Below, in pieces: positions 1 to 9,335 of a stretch of DNA of 64,000 nt; position 1 is the stretch's first letter; every line of letters starts with the position of its first letter. Under the pieces are notes generated by a model, which ran no database searches, had not been told where the DNA came from, and was given only the letters and a program-made list of their open reading frames with translations. Source of the DNA: Mesorhizobium sp. AR02 (GTDB taxonomy: Bacteria; Pseudomonadota; Alphaproteobacteria; Rhizobiales; Rhizobiaceae); the NCBI RefSeq assembly GCF_024746835.1, contig NZ_CP080531.1, positions 6,406,001-6,470,000 on the forward strand, written 5' to 3'. The position numbers were made by a program, and so were the translations under genes.

Positions 1-1
1 C

Positions 2-682
2 GACAGGGACAAGATCAAGAGCATCGTCGCCAATGTCGATACGGTGACCGCGAACCTCAAGCAAACATCGCAACAACTCGACGGCGTGATCAAGAATGTC
101 GACACCGCGGTCGGATCCGTCAATGATTTCGCCAAGCAGACGCAAGGCACGCTGGCCAAGGTCGACGGCGTGCTGGACGGTGTCGACCCGGCGCAGGTGC
201 GTGCGGCTCTGGCCAACATCCAGAAGGCCAGCGAAAACGCCAACAAGGCCGCCGCCGACATCGCCGTGGTGACCGAAAAGTTCGCCAACCGCGCCGACGA
301 TATCGATCAGACGATCAAGGACGCCAAGCAACTGGCGCAGCGGCTCAACGACGCCTCGGTGCGTGTCGACGGCATCCTCGCCAAGGTCGATACCTTGCTC
401 GGGTCGGGGCAGGCCGATGGCGTGATGGCCGACGCCAGGGATACGCTGAAGTCGTTCAAGCAGGTCGCCGATACGTTGAATGCGCGGCTTGGCGTCATCA
501 CCGACAATCTGGCGCGCTTCTCGGGCCAGGGCCTGTCGAACGTCGAGGCGCTCGTACAGGACAGCCGCCGCTCGATCAGCCGCATCGAGGAGGCGGTCAC
601 GGATCTCAGCCGCAATCCGCAACGCATTCTTTCGGGTGGCGACGGCGAGGTTCGGCAATTCGATGGCAGGGCGCGGCGTTGA
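2..682 (+). CDS. MCE/MlaD-family ABC transporter substrate-binding protein, C-terminal part
   Basis: The frame is open from the window edge, so this is the 3' part of a gene. About 226 residues are visible: a long helical region with repeated hydrophobic spacing such as DGVIKNVDTAV and VDGILAKVDTLL, ending in a basic tail. Long helical tails of this kind follow the MCE domain in MlaD/PqiB-type proteins, which form periplasmic lipid-conducting barrels or needles. The MCE domain itself would lie upstream of the window. The next gene codes for a PqiC-like lipoprotein, which is the usual partner of MCE transporters and supports the call. The family is inferred from tail type and context, not from the domain itself. 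Confidence 0.7.
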   Translation, partial: DRDKIKSIVANVDTVTANLKQTSQQLDGVIKNVDTAVGSVNDFAKQTQGTLAKVDGVLDGVDPAQVRAALANIQKASENANKAAADIAVVTEKFANRADDIDQTIKDAKQLAQRLNDASVRVDGILAKVDTLLGSGQADGVMADARDTLKSFKQVADTLNARLGVITDNLARFSGQGLSNVEALVQDSRRSISRIEEAVTDLSRNPQRILSGGDGEVRQFDGRARR

Positions 683-761
683 CTTCGGCTTCGGCGCGCC
701 CCAAGAACATGAGCTGCGGATGCGGGTTGATCTTACGATCCGGGGACAACGGGGATCGCGC

Positions 762-1370
762 GTGAAGTCGGTGTGGGTGAGGACGGGTGGATTGACACCG
801 GCTGCGGCGCTGCTTGCGCTATCGCTTGCCGGCTGTGCGGTACTGGGCGGCAAGCCTGCGCCGCTCGACACATTCGAGCTTTCGGCGCCGTCGGTTGACG
901 CCCATGGCCACAGCCGCAAACAAATCCTGATCGCCCAGCCTTCGGCGCTCAAGGCGCTGGACAGCCAGAACATCGTCATCAAGCCTTCCGACCGCTCGAT
1001 CCAGTATCTGAAGGGCGCGCAATGGGCCGACCGCCTGCCGCTGATCGTGCAGGCGCGGCTGGCCGAGACCTTCCAGCGCTCGGGCAGCTTTGCCGGTGTC
1101 GGCAAGCCGGGCGAGGGCCTGGCGATCGATTACCAGGTGATCGTCGAGATCCGGTCCTTCGAGGTGCGCGTCGAAGGTGGCGAACACGCCGAGGTCGACC
1201 TGTTCGTGCGCATCCTCAACGACCGCAACGGCGAGGTGCGCGCATCCAAGAGCTTTACGGCTTCCGCGCCCGTTTCGGGCAGTGGCAACCCTGCCTATGT
1301 CAGCGCGCTCGACAGCGCGTTTGGGGATGCCGCCAAGCAGATCGTTCGCTGGACCGATTCGGTGATCTGA
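762..1370 (+). CDS. ABC-type transport auxiliary lipoprotein (PqiC/YmbA-like)
   Basis: A 202-residue lipoprotein predicted to be anchored in the outer membrane, partner of the MCE protein upstream. The N-terminus has a hydrophobic stretch and the lipobox LAGC, with Cys at about residue 25. The mature part (LDTFELSAP, then a segment with RSIQYLKGAQWADRLPLIVQ) fits the ABC_trans_aux family, whose members bridge MCE transport systems to the outer membrane. The GTG at 762 is chosen because GGGGA lies 6 bases before it and it gives a compact signal peptide. An ATG at 720 is in frame but has a poorer ribosome-binding site. The gene lies 79 bases after the MCE gene and is probably in the same operon. 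Confidence 0.8.
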   Translation: MKSVWVRTGGLTPAAALLALSLAGCAVLGGKPAPLDTFELSAPSVDAHGHSRKQILIAQPSALKALDSQNIVIKPSDRSIQYLKGAQWADRLPLIVQARLAETFQRSGSFAGVGKPGEGLAIDYQVIVEIRSFEVRVEGGEHAEVDLFVRILNDRNGEVRASKSFTASAPVSGSGNPAYVSALDSAFGDAAKQIVRWTDSVI

Positions 1371-1443
1371 GCTTCAGCGCACTGGAATCCCGCCAGACTC
1401 TTTCAAGCTAGTGTTCTTTGACGTAATTCCGGACGGAATTGCC

Positions 1444-2058
1444 TTAAAGGCGATCGAAGACATCAGGCCGCAGCTTTCCGGTCTTCAACAGGTGCTGCAG
1501 GGTGTAGGTTACGGACAGCGCGTCGTCGAGTGCGTCATGTCCCTGCCACGGCGAGTGTTCGACGCCATAATAGTCCGCAAGCTTGTTGCTCGGCGTCCTC
1601 GCCAAATTCTCGATAGGCATCCCGGCCGCGATCAGCAGCTTTACGGCGTTGTCAAACCGGGTGGCCGGGATGGAAGGCTGAATGCCTGCGACATAGCAGC
1701 TGATGGCGATCATGTTCAGTTCGTCTTTGCCCCAGGACCAGAATCGCGCCCCGTCGGAAAAACGATTGATGTCGGCAAGGGCGTCTCCCAGCGCGACCCC
1801 CTCGGTCTCGATGTTGTCTTCGGTGATGCCGGTCAGTTTGGTGAAGAACGAGTCGAGTGCGTATCTCTGGCCAAACCGGTCGATCGGCCTGATATAGGCC
1901 TTGTGTGTGCCGAGCAGCGGAAAGCCGTCTTCAAGCCCAAGCCTGACCGCGCCAATCTGCGTGATGACCGGGTCTGGATCGTGGGCCGCGCACCAGAACC
2001 GACGTTGCGACCCCTCAAGGCAGAGAAACTCGCAGTCGAATATGATTGCCGTCTTCAC
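1444..2058 (-). CDS. 3'-5' exonuclease, DEDDh family
   Basis: A 204-residue protein of the RNase T / DNA polymerase III epsilon superfamily. The first motif FDCEF gives the Asp and Glu metal ligands near residues 8-10. The last motif HDALDDA near residue 178 gives the catalytic His and Asp of the DEDDh class. The protein consists of one exonuclease domain, so it is probably a stand-alone exonuclease acting on RNA or DNA ends. It starts with GTG, with AAAGG about 8 bases upstream. It is convergent with the lipoprotein gene. The exact substrate cannot be told from sequence. Confidence 0.8.
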   Translation of the reverse strand: MKTAIIFDCEFLCLEGSQRRFWCAAHDPDPVITQIGAVRLGLEDGFPLLGTHKAYIRPIDRFGQRYALDSFFTKLTGITEDNIETEGVALGDALADINRFSDGARFWSWGKDELNMIAISCYVAGIQPSIPATRFDNAVKLLIAAGMPIENLARTPSNKLADYYGVEHSPWQGHDALDDALSVTYTLQHLLKTGKLRPDVFDRL

Positions 2059-2158
2059 GGTCGGCAGCCTTTGTTCCGAAGGTCAGGGCAGCGGCTCTCG
2101 AGCGCGTCCGGCTCGCACCGCCCGGTGTGGGATGGTTTCAATGTGCGGAGAGGTTTGG

Positions 2159-2186
2159 AGCAGGCGGGGCGACGGCCCCGCCTGCT
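2159..2186 (-). terminator. Strong hairpin after the GPR-like gene
   Basis: A perfect 12-bp inverted repeat (arms 2159-2170 and 2175-2186, loop GACG) starts 8 bases after the stop codon of the giant gene. It is very GC-rich but has only a poor T-run on the minus strand, so it may act as a terminator or as an mRNA 3' stabiliser. Confidence 0.55.
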
Positions 2187-2193
2187 TTCTGGC

Positions 2194-5100
2194 TTAGTGC
2201 AGACGGCCGCTGGCATGGGCCAGCATGGTGTAGACCTTGCCGGTGTCCGAGGTCAGGTAGGTCTGCGCCATGATGTTGTCGCGGTCGTTGCGCGAGACGT
2301 CCTTGAGCAGCTTCTCGAAGTCGTCGCAGTAACGGTCGACGGCGGCGCGGAACTCGGCCTCGCCCTGATACTTGCGGCGGATCTCGTCGAACGTCTGCTG
2401 ACCCTTCAGCGTGTAGAGCCGGCGCGTGAACACGTCCCGCTCGCCGCGCCGATAGCGATTCCACAACTCGATCGAAGCGTCGTGGTCGATGGCCCGTGCG
2501 ATGTCGACGGAGAGCGAGTTCAGCGATTCCACGACATGCAGCGGCGAGCGCTGGGCAGGGGCCGCGCGCGGTGCTTCAGCGGGCGCCGAAGGTGGTGCTG
2601 CCGGCCTGAGATCCGCATCGTTCGACGCCGCGGTCAGCAGATCGCGCACCCAGCCGCCTTGCGGGGTGCGGGTGTTGGCGTCAGGACGCTGTTGGCGCGG
2701 TGCCGCCTCGGCCGGGCGCTCGAGGTCGAGCGTGCCACGCAGAGCGGTACCACCCAGCGGCGCCTGAGGCGTGCGAAGCTCCGGCTGTGGTGCTGGCGCA
2801 CGACGCGGTGGCTCGGCGGGACGTGCTGCCGGCGCTTGCGGTGCCGGGCGCAGATTGCGTGGCTCAGCGGTATCGCCGCCACCGCGACCGGACTTCGCAA
2901 CGATGTCCGAAAGTTCCTTCAGGGCGTTGATCTGCTCGGAAACGGCGCGGCGGATGGCAGAGGTCGATTCCTTTGCCTCTTCTGGCATCTCGATGACGCC
3001 TTTCTTGAGTTCGGCGCGGGTGAGGTCGAGTTCGCTCTTGATCGAGCTCGCGGTGCGCCGCATCTCATCGGTGGCATCGGCGAAGCGCTTGGTCGCCGAA
3101 TCGACGACGTCGGTGATGGCGTTGCGGATCTTGTCGGCCGACTCCATCGTCTTGCCTTCGGCGTTCTGCAGCGTCTGGCCGACGAGGTTTTCGAACGAGC
3201 GCATGACCCTTTCGAGATCTTCCGACTTCTTGACCAGGCCGACGGCGAGGTCTTCGAGCGACGACTGCCTTTCCAGCGTGTGCTCGAGGTTGCTCTGGGC
3301 CGAGCTCAACAGGTCCGAGGCGCTGGCCAGCAGACGGCTGTGTTCATCGAACTTGGTGGCGATCGAGGCCACTTCGCGCAAGGTCGACGATGACAGTTCC
3401 GTCAGCCTTGTGGTGTTCGAATCGACCAGACGCGCCGAGCTGGCGAAGGTCTGCGCCGCCTTTTCGGTGGTCGCCGCGAAGCTCTGCGTGCTGCCGCTCA
3501 GGCGTTCGTCGACCTGGCCGAGGTTGACCGCGGCCTGCTCGATCAGCTGACCGAGCTGCGAGCTGGACTTGGTCATGCGGCCGATGAGATCGGCAACGCT
3601 GTCGGACAGCGACGAGCGGGCGCCTTCGACCGCCGACAAGGTCTCGGCGGTGCGGCTGGCGAGCGCGTTGACCAGGGCAGCATTCTCGCTGCGCAGCTTC
3701 TCGGTGGCGCGTTCGGTGACTTCTTCCATGCTCTTTTGCAGTTCCGAGCCGCCCTGGGCGAAGCGCTCGACCAAAGGCCGCGCGGTTTCGTCGAGGATCT
3801 TCGACATTTCGGCCGACCGCGCCGCGAGCATGGTGTTGAGTTCGCGGGTGTTGGCGCCGATCGTCTTGGCGGCATCGTTGGTGCTCTGGCCGATATGCTG
3901 GCCAACCGCGGTGAAGGTCTCGGCGATCACATTGGCACGCGAAACGAGCTGCGCCTCGGCGGTCGACACCTGCTCGTTGAGCCTCTGGCCCATTGTTTCC
4001 GCGGTGTAGGCGAGCCGGTTCTCGACGCTGGCGATCTGCTCTTCGACACGGGCGGCAGCGGCCGCGGCGCTCGATGCAAGACGCTCGTCGGCGCCGGCGA
4101 GCGCCTGCTCGATTTCGCGGGCGTGCACGGCCATCTCCTGGCCGGTCTGGCGCGCACGGTCGGCGACCCTCTGCTCGGTGCTGGCGAAAGCACCGACGAT
4201 GGTCTGCGCGTGTTCGCCGATCGTCGACGTGCTGTCGGCGATGCGCGAGACCAGGCGCTGGTCGGCATCGTCGAAGATGCGGCCGATTTCCGAAGCACGG
4301 TTGGACAGCGCGTCCGAGCCTTCCGCGATGCGCGAAACCAGTTGCTGGTCGGCGGCATCGAAGATGCGGCCGAGGTCCGACGCGCGGGCGGCCAGCGCCT
4401 CGGCCGATTCACCGATGCGCACGCCGAGCCGCTGGTCGGCACTTTCGAAGTTGCGCAGGATGTCGCCGGCGCGGGCGGCCAGCGACTGTGCCGTCTCGAC
4501 GGCGCGGGCAACCAGTTTCTGGTCGGCCGCGTCAAAGGCACCTGCAATCTCGTTTGCACGGGCGGCCAGATGATCCGCGGTATCCTGAGCCCGGGAGGCC
4601 AACTGGTCGGTGGTTGCCTGGGCGCGGGCGGCGAGCTTCTGGTCCGCCAGGTCGAAGGTGCCGGCGATCTCGCCGGCGCGGGCGGCCAGCTGATCGGCGG
4701 CCTCATGGGCACGGGCCAGCAGCGAGCTGGAAGTGTCGTCGGCACGGGCAAGCAAGGCGTTCGATGTATCTTCCGCACGGGCGTGGAGGCGACGATCGGC
4801 CTCCTCGAAGGTGCGGGCGATGTCTTCGGCCCGCGCCAGCAGGGCAGCGGACGTCTGCTCGGCGCGCTCGGCGATCTTGCGATCGGCGTCACTGAAGGCC
4901 GCACCGGCCTGCTCATGCAGCGTGCTGGTGACCTCCAGGACCTTTTCGCGCAAGGCGCCGGCGACGAAGACCGCGCTCTTCTCGAGCACGCTGCGGACAT
5001 TGTCGACGCCGGTCGAGAGCGCGCGCTCCATGGTGCCGGCGCGTTCCTCGATGATGCCGGTCTGGCGGCTGAACGCCTGCTCGATCTTGTTCACATCGGC

Positions 5101-8100
5101 GGCGATCGCGGCCGAAATGTCGGTGCTCCTGGCCGCGATCTGGTCGATGTGGCCGGACAGCGAGCGGTCGACGTCCTTGCGGGTCTCGGAGAGCTTGCCG
5201 AGATCGTCTTCCAGCGCGCGGGAGAGCATGTTGCGGCCTTCGGCCAGCTTGCCGACATGGCCGGCGATGATGTCGTCGATATCGCCGCGGCTTTCGGTCA
5301 GCTTCTGCAGATCGGCTTCGAGGGCGCGCTTGAGAATGTCGCGGCCTTCGGCCAGCTTCTCGACCTGACCGGCGACCAGGCCGTCAATGCTGGAGCGGCT
5401 TTCGGCCAGCTTGGCGAGATCGGCTTCGAGGGCGCGTTTGAGAACGTCGCGGCCTTCGGCCAGTTTTTCCACCTGGCCAGCGACCAGGCCATCGATGCTG
5501 GAGCGGCTTTCGGCCAGCTTGGCAAGATCGTCCTCCAGCGCTCTCGACAGGGTCGAGCGCTCCTGGACAAGTCTGTCGGCGTGGCTGTTGACCAGGCCGC
5601 TGACGCTTTCGAGATCGGTTTCCAGTGCTTTCGACAGCGTCGAACGGTCCTGGACGAGGCGCTCAGCATGGCTGTTGACCAGGCTGTTGACGCTTTCGAG
5701 GTCGACTTCCAGCGCCTTCGACAGGGTCGAGCGATCCTGGACGAGCCGCTCGGAATGGCTGTTGACGAGGCTGTTGACGCTGTCGAGATCGGCTTCGAGC
5801 GCCCGGGCGAACTGCGCGCGGTCGTCGACCAGCTTCTGCGACTGGTCGGCAACGGTGTTCTTGATCGTGTTGAGGTCGGCCTCCAGGGCGCGCCGCAGGA
5901 TGTCGCGGCCTTCCGACAGCTTCTCGACCTGACCGGCGACCAGACCGTCAATGCTGGAGCGGCTGTCGGCCAGCTTGGCGAGGTCATCCTCAAGAGCCTT
6001 CGACAAGGTCGAACGATCCTGAACCAGCCTGTTCATGTGGTCGGCGATGACGCTGTTCACATTCTGCAAGTCGGCTTCCAGGACCCGCGAAAGCTGTCCG
6101 CGATCCTCCGCCAGCCTTTCCGACTGGCTCGATATGACGCCCTTGATGGTGTTGAGGTCTGATTCCAGCGCACGCTTGAGAATGTCGCGGCCCTCGGCCA
6201 GCTTCTCGACCTGGCCGGCGACGAGGCCGTCGATGCTCGAGCGGCTTTCGGCCAGCTTGGCAAGGTCGGCTTCGAGTGTCTGCGACAGCAGGCTGCGGTC
6301 ATTGGCAAGCCGTCCCGAATGATCGTCGAGCAGGCCCCTGATGCCCGAGAGGTCGTTCTCGAGCGAACGGCCGAGCTGGCTGCGGTCTTCGGCCAGCTTT
6401 GTCGAATGCGCCTCGATCAGGCTCTTGATGCCGGCGATATCGTTTTCCAAGGCCCTGGCGAGCACCGCACGGCCCTCGGCGATCTTCTCGACCTGGCCGG
6501 CAACCAGGCCATCGATGCTGGCGCGGCTGTCGGACAGTTTGCCGAGATCTGCTTCCAGGGCGCGCGACAGTATGTTGCGGCCTTCGGCGAGTTTCCCAAC
6601 GTGACCGGCGACCATTTCATCAATGATCGTGCGAGCTTGCACGAGTTTCCCGGAGTCTTCGTTGAGAGCCAGCGAGAGCCGGTTGCGGCCTTCTTCGAGC
6701 CTTTCGAGGTGGCTGCCGAGCGACGCGTCGATGGCCGCGCGCGATTCGTTGACCTTGCGCAGATCCTCTTCGAGGGCGCGCGCGATCAGGTTGCGGCCTT
6801 CGGCCAGCTTCTGCACCTGGTTGGTCACCGCGGCATCGATGCCGGCGCGGCCTTCGGCGAATTTCTCCAGATCCGCCTGCATGGCGGCGGCCATGCGCTC
6901 GCGGCTTTCGGACAGCTTGCGGCTGTGGTTCTCGACGGCTTCCTCGATGCCGACGCGGGCGTCGGCAAGCCGCTGGATGTCGCTGTCGAAGGAACGCGAG
7001 ACGACATGACGCGCCGCTTCCATGCGCCCGGCAAAGTCGCTGGCGCGAGCCTCCAGCATGCTCGATGTCGAGGTGACGATGTCGGCCATGTCGGCGCCGA
7101 TCTGGGTCTTGCCCTGATCGATCATCGCGGCCAGCGTATCCTTGCTCTCGGCGAAGGTGTGGGCGATTTCGCGGGCGCGCTCGACCAGCGTCTCGTTGAT
7201 CTGCCGGGCGCGGGCCTCGAGCGCGGCGTTAAGCTTCTGCGTGCCGGTATCCAGCGCTTCCGCGCGGGTCTGGAACTCGCTGATCAGCGCTTGGCCGCGT
7301 TCGGCCAGCGTGCGCTCGATGCCGTTGAGGCTGGCTTCGAATTCCGAATTGAGGGTGCGCGCGGCGCCGCCAAGCAGCGACACCATGCCGGTGGTGCGAT
7401 CGTCGAGCAGATCGGTCAGCGACCGGGTCAGGCCGTCCGTCGTGTCCGTCAGCTTGGCAATGCGTGTGTCGAGCAGGCTGGCGAAGGCCTCGCCAGAGGT
7501 CGACAGCCTGTCGGTGATGTTATCAAGCCGGCCTTCCACCGAATCGAAGATCGACATCGAGCTTTCATTGATGCGGTCGATCAGCGTGTCGCCGGAATTG
7601 GTGATCGTCATCGACAGCTTGGTCGAGGCGTTGAGGATCGAGTCGCGGATGATGTCGCTGGCAGCGCCGATTTCGTCCCGGAGCGTCTCATGCGCACCCG
7701 AAATCGAGGCGCGGACCCGTTCCGCATGGGTGACGACCGCCTCGCGCTCGCTGCCGAGCCCGTCGACGAGCGAACGGATGCGGGTTTCGTTTTCCGAATA
7801 GGAGCGCTCGATCTGGTTGACTTCGCTGTGGACCAGCGTTTCCAGTTCCACGGCGCGGGCAAGCGTGCGCTCGATGCCTTCGCCCATGGCCGCCACCTCG
7901 CGGCGAACGGCCTGGCCGATCATCATGACGCGATCCTGCGCCATGTTTTCCGGCTCGGTCAGGCGGAAGGCCACTTCCGTCATCGACTGGGCGGCAATGC
8001 GCATGTCCTGGGCGCGGCGAATCATCGCCGCGAAGGCCCAGAACAGGATGATCGGTACGATCGCCGCGACGGCGAGGCCAATCAGCTCGGGACGGGCCAG

Positions 8101-8595
8101 GAACTGGTCAAGGGTGCGGATCCGCCAGATGCTCGGCCCGAACAGCAGGTTGGCCAGCCCGCCGGCGCCCGCGATCCAGGCGAGCGAGACAAAGGCAATG
8201 ATCCAATAGACGGTGTTGGAGGCACGCCTGTTGAGGCTGTGCAGGAGTGTCTTGTAATCCTTCTGACGATCGTCATTGGCCGGCGCAAAGCCCGTCGGCT
8301 GCGTGCCATTGCCGTTGCGTGTCTCAACGGGGCGCAGTTCGGCGGGCTTGGCCTTCGCGGCCTGATTGGCAACGGGAGCCTGATTGGCGGCGGGTGCCGG
8401 CTTCTGGTTGCGCCCCTCGCGTGCCAGTTCGTCTGCGGCCTGGGATATCTGCGCTTCCAGATCTTCCATCGAAGCCGCGATGTCGAGATCGCCGCTGCCG
8501 ACATCACTGCTGAGGTCGAGATCGAGCGCCTTTTCCAGTTCCCTGGCCACGTCGCTGTCGAGAGTTCTCGTCGTCGTCGTTGGTTTCTTTGCCAT
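2194..8595 (-). CDS. Growth pole ring-like giant coiled-coil membrane protein (GPR/RgsE type)
   Basis: A 2133-residue protein. Residues 1-125 are polar and low-complexity. Two membrane segments follow at about 128-152 and 171-192. Then come about 1600 residues of heptad-type coiled coil, a Pro/Ala-rich linker, and a C-terminal globular part ending MLAHASGRLH. Residues of roughly 554-1149 and 1239-1506 are built from 29- and 36-residue repeats. Size and layout match the Agrobacterium GROWTH POLE RING protein (about 2100 residues, formerly annotated as apolipoprotein-like) and Sinorhizobium RgsE. Those proteins form a ring at the growing pole and are needed for unipolar growth in Rhizobiales. 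The ATG at 8595 was preferred over an upstream in-frame ATG at 8712, because MAKKP begins the charged conserved N-terminus and AAGG lies just before it. The assignment rests on architecture rather than alignment. Confidence 0.8.
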   Translation of the reverse strand: MAKKPTTTTRTLDSDVARELEKALDLDLSSDVGSGDLDIAASMEDLEAQISQAADELAREGRNQKPAPAANQAPVANQAAKAKPAELRPVETRNGNGTQPTGFAPANDDRQKDYKTLLHSLNRRASNTVYWIIAFVSLAWIAGAGGLANLLFGPSIWRIRTLDQFLARPELIGLAVAAIVPIILFWAFAAMIRRAQDMRIAAQSMTEVAFRLTEPENMAQDRVMMIGQAVRREVAAMGEGIERTLARAVELETLVHSEVNQIERSYSENETRIRSLVDGLGSEREAVVTHAERVRASISGAHETLRDEIGAASDIIRDSILNASTKLSMTITNSGDTLIDRINESSMSIFDSVEGRLDNITDRLSTSGEAFASLLDTRIAKLTDTTDGLTRSLTDLLDDRTTGMVSLLGGAARTLNSEFEASLNGIERTLAERGQALISEFQTRAEALDTGTQKLNAALEARARQINETLVERAREIAHTFAESKDTLAAMIDQGKTQIGADMADIVTSTSSMLEARASDFAGRMEAARHVVSRSFDSDIQRLADARVGIEEAVENHSRKLSESRERMAAAMQADLEKFAEGRAGIDAAVTNQVQKLAEGRNLIARALEEDLRKVNESRAAIDASLGSHLERLEEGRNRLSLALNEDSGKLVQARTIIDEMVAGHVGKLAEGRNILSRALEADLGKLSDSRASIDGLVAGQVEKIAEGRAVLARALENDIAGIKSLIEAHSTKLAEDRSQLGRSLENDLSGIRGLLDDHSGRLANDRSLLSQTLEADLAKLAESRSSIDGLVAGQVEKLAEGRDILKRALESDLNTIKGVISSQSERLAEDRGQLSRVLEADLQNVNSVIADHMNRLVQDRSTLSKALEDDLAKLADSRSSIDGLVAGQVEKLSEGRDILRRALEADLNTIKNTVADQSQKLVDDRAQFARALEADLDSVNSLVNSHSERLVQDRSTLSKALEVDLESVNSLVNSHAERLVQDRSTLSKALETDLESVSGLVNSHADRLVQERSTLSRALEDDLAKLAESRSSIDGLVAGQVEKLAEGRDVLKRALEADLAKLAESRSSIDGLVAGQVEKLAEGRDILKRALEADLQKLTESRGDIDDIIAGHVGKLAEGRNMLSRALEDDLGKLSETRKDVDRSLSGHIDQIAARSTDISAAIAADVNKIEQAFSRQTGIIEERAGTMERALSTGVDNVRSVLEKSAVFVAGALREKVLEVTSTLHEQAGAAFSDADRKIAERAEQTSAALLARAEDIARTFEEADRRLHARAEDTSNALLARADDTSSSLLARAHEAADQLAARAGEIAGTFDLADQKLAARAQATTDQLASRAQDTADHLAARANEIAGAFDAADQKLVARAVETAQSLAARAGDILRNFESADQRLGVRIGESAEALAARASDLGRIFDAADQQLVSRIAEGSDALSNRASEIGRIFDDADQRLVSRIADSTSTIGEHAQTIVGAFASTEQRVADRARQTGQEMAVHAREIEQALAGADERLASSAAAAAARVEEQIASVENRLAYTAETMGQRLNEQVSTAEAQLVSRANVIAETFTAVGQHIGQSTNDAAKTIGANTRELNTMLAARSAEMSKILDETARPLVERFAQGGSELQKSMEEVTERATEKLRSENAALVNALASRTAETLSAVEGARSSLSDSVADLIGRMTKSSSQLGQLIEQAAVNLGQVDERLSGSTQSFAATTEKAAQTFASSARLVDSNTTRLTELSSSTLREVASIATKFDEHSRLLASASDLLSSAQSNLEHTLERQSSLEDLAVGLVKKSEDLERVMRSFENLVGQTLQNAEGKTMESADKIRNAITDVVDSATKRFADATDEMRRTASSIKSELDLTRAELKKGVIEMPEEAKESTSAIRRAVSEQINALKELSDIVAKSGRGGGDTAEPRNLRPAPQAPAARPAEPPRRAPAPQPELRTPQAPLGGTALRGTLDLERPAEAAPRQQRPDANTRTPQGGWVRDLLTAASNDADLRPAAPPSAPAEAPRAAPAQRSPLHVVESLNSLSVDIARAIDHDASIELWNRYRRGERDVFTRRLYTLKGQQTFDEIRRKYQGEAEFRAAVDRYCDDFEKLLKDVSRNDRDNIMAQTYLTSDTGKVYTMLAHASGRLH
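4080..4880 (-). repeat. Second repeat block of the GPR-like gene (29-residue units)
   Basis: About nine imperfect units encode variants of RASDLGRIFDAADQQLVSRI, with a spacing of 29 residues (87 bp) between the clearest units. They lie at about residues 1239-1506. The phase is compatible with four heptads plus one residue. Confidence 0.7.
5140..6940 (-). repeat. First repeat block of the GPR-like gene (29- and 36-residue units)
   Basis: Units of 36 residues carry the core SSIDGLVAGQVEKLAEGRD. Units of 29 residues carry the core LVQDRSTLSKALE. The shorter unit equals the longer one minus seven residues (one heptad). Several units, for example those around 5323-5430 and 5431-5538, are nearly identical at DNA level (108-bp period). 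Confidence 0.8.
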
Positions 8596-8867
8596 GCCTT
8601 CGCTACCCTGTACTAGCTGCCGCGGGCTTATAATTGTCGTTGTCGTACCCCCGCGCAGGAGGCTGAAAATGGACCCTCGTATCGTAATGACACAGGGGGG
8701 TAAAGAAAACATGCATTCCGCGAGATACGTAAAACTTTAAATATAAGGTTAACGGAAGCGTGATTTGGGCGCCGCTTTCGCAACATTTTTCCCGGCCACT
8801 CATTAACCCGTTGTCCATTGGATTCGCCTAGTTTTTCAGGCGACCGAAGAAAACGGAGTTCGAGTTC

Positions 8868-9236
8868 ATGCGTGGCGAAAGCGGCATTGCCTTCTCAATG
8901 CCCGGGGGCGACGTATCGGGAACCAGGCAGTCCCGACCGGTCGATTTGGCACACCTTGCCCGGCAGACGATGGGCGACCGCGCCCTTGAGCAGGAGGTGC
9001 TGGCGCTGTTTGTACAGCAGGCGCTGTCGGTGCGCGACAAAATAGTCGATGCCGATCTCAAGGACCGACTGCTCCTGGCGCATGGGTTGAAAGGGTCGGC
9101 TCGCGGCGTCGGCGCCTTCGCCATCGCCGATTGTGCCACCGAGATCGAGCGGCAGCCGGAAGACAACCAGACACTCAAGCGGCTTGGCAAGCTGATCGAC
9201 GAAGTGCGCGATTTTATCGCCGCCATCAATCGCTGA
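8868..9236 (+). CDS. Lone HPt (histidine phosphotransfer) domain protein
   Basis: A 122-residue cytoplasmic protein made of one HPt four-helix domain. The phosphorylation motif AHGLKGSARGVG places the acceptor His at about residue 72. HPt proteins relay phosphate between hybrid kinases and response regulators. There is no kinase or regulator gene beside it, so its partners are unknown. The window does contain a hybrid kinase (CckA, 26.4 kb), but in this group CckA uses the unrelated ChpT. The start is ATG with GGAG 9 bases upstream. The gene is divergent from the GPR-like gene, with 272 bases between their start codons. Confidence 0.85.
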   Translation: MRGESGIAFSMPGGDVSGTRQSRPVDLAHLARQTMGDRALEQEVLALFVQQALSVRDKIVDADLKDRLLLAHGLKGSARGVGAFAIADCATEIERQPEDNQTLKRLGKLIDEVRDFIAAINR

Positions 9237-9335
9237 CCCGGTTTGTGGAAAAACGTCACGGAACGGCGCTTTCGCGCGGCAGTTGACTTGTCTGCCGGAG
9301 TGATTATCTCGGCGGAAACTCCCTTCAGGTGACAA

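Noticed and set aside
1416..1440. Fragment similar to the type 1 dispersed repeat
   Set aside because: Only about 20 bases match TTTGACGCAATTCCGGACGG, with no palindrome around it. It is too short to call a copy.
3736..8616. Very long open frames on the plus strand opposite the GPR-like gene
   Set aside because: They mirror the repetitive, GC-rich coiled-coil gene, lack ribosome-binding sites and give Gly/Arg/Asp-rich products without recognisable domains.
8730..8755. Possible CtrA site in the gap between the GPR-like and HPt genes
   Set aside because: TTAA elements are present, but the spacing is 8 rather than the required 7 bases.
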